Source of the DNA: JAHEFU01 sp020440645
Lineage (GTDB): Bacteria > 4484-113 > JAFGCY01
Direction of reading: 5' to 3'
Length of the DNA: 24,037 nt
Assembly: GCA_020440645.1 (NCBI GenBank)
Contig: JAGRNR010000060.1
Coordinates: 1 to 24,037, forward strand
This document shows positions 22,775 through 24,037 of this stretch, one piece after another. A program made the position numbers and the translations under genes. The notes beneath the pieces were generated by a model. It searched no databases. It worked only from the letters and a program-made list of their open reading frames with translations, and had not been told where the DNA came from. Every line of letters begins with the position of its first letter. Position 1 is the stretch's first letter.

Positions 22775-23536
22775 CTAGAAGACCTCCATCAGGTCCCGGT
22801 CCAGCATCAGCGGGTCCAGTGAAATCGTGTGCGCCACTATCTCGATGTACTCACTTGTGCTGTGCAGCTCGTCCACCAGCACCTGCGCATACATCCCGCC
22901 GAGGTCCAGCGCCGGCAGGAAGTCGTCCAGCACGAGTGAGAGGTCGCTCACCGTGATGTTCAGCGTACTGAACTGGAATTCCGTCAACGCAAACCCCACC
23001 CGGCTGTCGTCCGTGACGTAGAACTGCCCGGTGGCCGCCATGCTGCGGTCCTGGCTGCCACTGACGCTGATCGAGTTGTTGTCAAACTGCACATGCACAT
23101 CGCTGATGCCTTCCTCTTCCAGCATCGGCACCAGCCGGGCCGCCAGCTCGTCGGCGGACATCCTCAGCTTCAGCTGAGCGGAACCGACCGCGGTGATCTG
23201 GGCCTTGTCACCCTTGAGGATCCGCCGCATGTTGAAGTCGACACCGCTGGCATCGAAGCGCAGTCCCTGGAAGGGGATGTCATCGAGCACGGCGCTGGGA
23301 CTGTCAACGTGGAACTCCGGCAGGTAGCCGGAGAGGGTCTGCCTGAGACTGCCAAGCTGCACCTCAACCAGCGCTGAGTCGGGCAGCTCAAGCTCGCGAC
23401 GCACCGCCTCGTCCAGCATCCGGCTCAGGCGTGGCAACAGTACCAGGCTCGCGATCAGGTATCCCACCAGCAGCAACCCGGCAAGTACGATGATGTTGCC
23501 AAGTAGCCAGCGCATGACTCTTGCTGGTCTGCTCAT
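22775..23536 (-). CDS. DUF2993/LmeA-like membrane-anchored lipid-binding protein, convergent paralogue
   Basis: 253 residues, with a short basic N-terminus and one membrane helix (~10-33), then a DUF2993 domain. It is collinear with the 21881 protein: FQGLRFDASGVDFNMRRIL, KAQITAVGSAQLKLRMSADELAARLVPML, SISVSG, and LDLGGMYAQVLVDELHSTSEYIEIVAHTISL. The pair probably arose by duplication with inversion. The ATG (23534-23536) is itself part of the heptamer array running upstream (complement of CATCCCA), and the only ribosome site is a weak AGGG. It follows mutS on the same strand after 145 nt. Confidence 0.85.
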   Translation of the reverse strand: MSRPARVMRWLLGNIIVLAGLLLVGYLIASLVLLPRLSRMLDEAVRRELELPDSALVEVQLGSLRQTLSGYLPEFHVDSPSAVLDDIPFQGLRFDASGVDFNMRRILKGDKAQITAVGSAQLKLRMSADELAARLVPMLEEEGISDVHVQFDNNSISVSGSQDRSMAATGQFYVTDDSRVGFALTEFQFSTLNITVSDLSLVLDDFLPALDLGGMYAQVLVDELHSTSEYIEIVAHTISLDPLMLDRDLMEVF

Positions 23537-23699
23537 CCCACATCCCTCATCTCACTTCCCTCAATACACATCCCTTCTGCTACACCCTACAACCGAGATC
23601 CCATATCCTGATCCGGCGACATGAGTGTCGCCGCTACAGTTCCCTGTTCCCTGCTCCCTGAGTCTGCGCATCCCGCATCCCTCATCCCTCATCCCGCAT
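23534..23699. repeat. Heptamer arrays filling the mutS to DUF2993 intergenic region, split by a hairpin
   Basis: From 23534 the plus strand reads in 7-nt register CATCCCA, CATCCCT, CATCTCA, CTTCCCT, CAATACA, CATCCCT and degenerate units to about 23610. A perfect 8-bp hairpin follows, CGGCGACA-TGAG-TGTCGCCG (23614-23633). A second phased array at 23641-23696 reads TCCCTGT, TCCCTGC, TCCCTGA, GTCTGCG, CATCCCG, CATCCCT, CATCCCT, CATCCCG. The first array contains the DUF2993 start codon and the second contains the mutS stop codon. Heptamer arrays of this sort resemble STRR repeats described in cyanobacteria. Confidence 0.75.
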
Positions 23700-24037
23700 G
23701 AACAGTCCCATCTGCAGCGCCTTGCGCGCCTTCTCGCGGGATTCGCGGCGGGTTTCCTCAAGCTCGGCGAGGATGTTCTGTGCGCGCCTGACAACGCTGT
23801 CCGGCAGCCCGGCCAGGGCTGCGACCTCGATGCCGAAGCTGTCACTGGCCGCCCCTGCCGCAATCTTATACAGGAACACGAAGCGGCCACTGTCACGCTT
23901 CACGAGCACCTGGAAGTTCTTCAGGCGCGGCAGTACAAGTTCGAGGTCTGTCAGCTCGAAGAAGTGCGTGGCGAACAGGGTAAGCGGACGCTCGGGCATC
24001 TCATGCAGGTGCTCCAGCACCGCCTTGGCAATGCTGA
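23682..24037 (-). CDS. mutS: DNA mismatch repair protein MutS, C-terminal part (5' end outside window)
   Basis: The frame is open to the window edge and covers the end of the ATPase domain. SIAKAVLEHLHE matches the SxAWA helix after the Walker B/signature region. LTLFATHFFELTDLE contains the conserved ATH-switch histidine. GAASDSFGIEVAALAGLPDSVVRRAQNILAELE is the canonical C-terminal ATPase segment and helix-turn-helix that contacts the partner subunit. After AQNILAELEE only about 24 residues follow, so the C-terminal extension that binds beta clamp and forms tetramers in E. coli MutS is missing or very short. The last codons, RDEG plus TGA, lie in the heptamer array, suggesting that repeat growth has replaced the original 3' end. 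Confidence 0.97.
   Translation of the reverse strand, partial: SIAKAVLEHLHEMPERPLTLFATHFFELTDLELVLPRLKNFQVLVKRDSGRFVFLYKIAAGAASDSFGIEVAALAGLPDSVVRRAQNILAELEETRRESREKARKALQMGLFMRDEG

Noticed and set aside
1..24037. tRNA, rRNA, insertion sequence or prophage
   Set aside because: No cloverleaf, rRNA core sequence, transposase, integrase or terminal inverted repeats were recognised on either strand.

Overview
The window is chromosomal DNA from a G+C-rich bacterium, almost certainly an uncultivated or poorly sampled lineage. Three things suggest this. Most genes encode large modular secreted lipoproteins with dockerin-like Ca loops ending SDLTPIxxNW/F. The recognisable housekeeping genes are a BFN/DUF151 nuclease-family protein, a quinate-5-dehydrogenase-like protein, DUF2993/LmeA-like proteins and MutS, a mix I associate with Terrabacteria-type phyla (Armatimonadota, Chloroflexota, Deinococcota); this placement is inference only. 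No rRNA, tRNA, IS element, phage gene or CRISPR array is visible.

Layout. 1-3749 (+): the tail of an NTF2-like protein, a lipoprotein with seven propeller-type repeats, a polytopic membrane protein, and a lipoprotein with a Gly/Cys tail behind a near-consensus promoter. 3781-7394 (-): two tandem zinc-ribbon/membrane paralogues, a VOC protein, and a lipoprotein combining four Ig-like regulatory domains with a C-terminal monohaem cytochrome c segment. 7531-9546 (-): a tightly overlapping four-gene operon AHSA1 - Tat-exported ankyrin protein - AHSA1 - ArsR, with a perfect palindrome upstream that is the likely ArsR operator. 9711-16126 (+): a clostripain (C11) lipoprotein and two tandem secreted paralogues of unknown function. 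16147-18918 (-): a 923-residue lipoprotein with dockerin loops, three PKD domains and a second seven-repeat propeller. 19012 onward: housekeeping genes separated by intergenic regions rich in structured repeats.

The secreted proteins form a shared module set. The propeller is common to the 205 and 16147 genes, an N-terminal beta domain is common to the 205 and 5490 genes, and dockerin loops plus PKD domains are common to the 9711 and 16147 genes. This looks like a lineage-specific cell-surface lipoprotein repertoire.

The most unusual DNA is noncoding: (i) a tandem array of four ~25-nt units at 20593-20691, each a fixed AACGGAG-like leader plus a hairpin whose stem sequence changes while pairing is kept; (ii) an inverted pair of 8-nt arrays at 20702-20781; (iii) a candidate structured RNA with a three-way junction, a possible 21-codon ORF and a strong terminator at 21549-21745; (iv) heptamer arrays at 21753-21858 and 23534-23699, the latter supplying both the start codon of a DUF2993 gene and the stop codon of mutS and creating a G-quadruplex motif. 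Several genes here (19917-, 19989+, 21424-, 21881+) have a -10 hexamer 6-10 nt from the start codon and no Shine-Dalgarno, suggesting leaderless or near-leaderless mRNAs, whereas the lipoprotein genes mostly have clear Shine-Dalgarno sequences.
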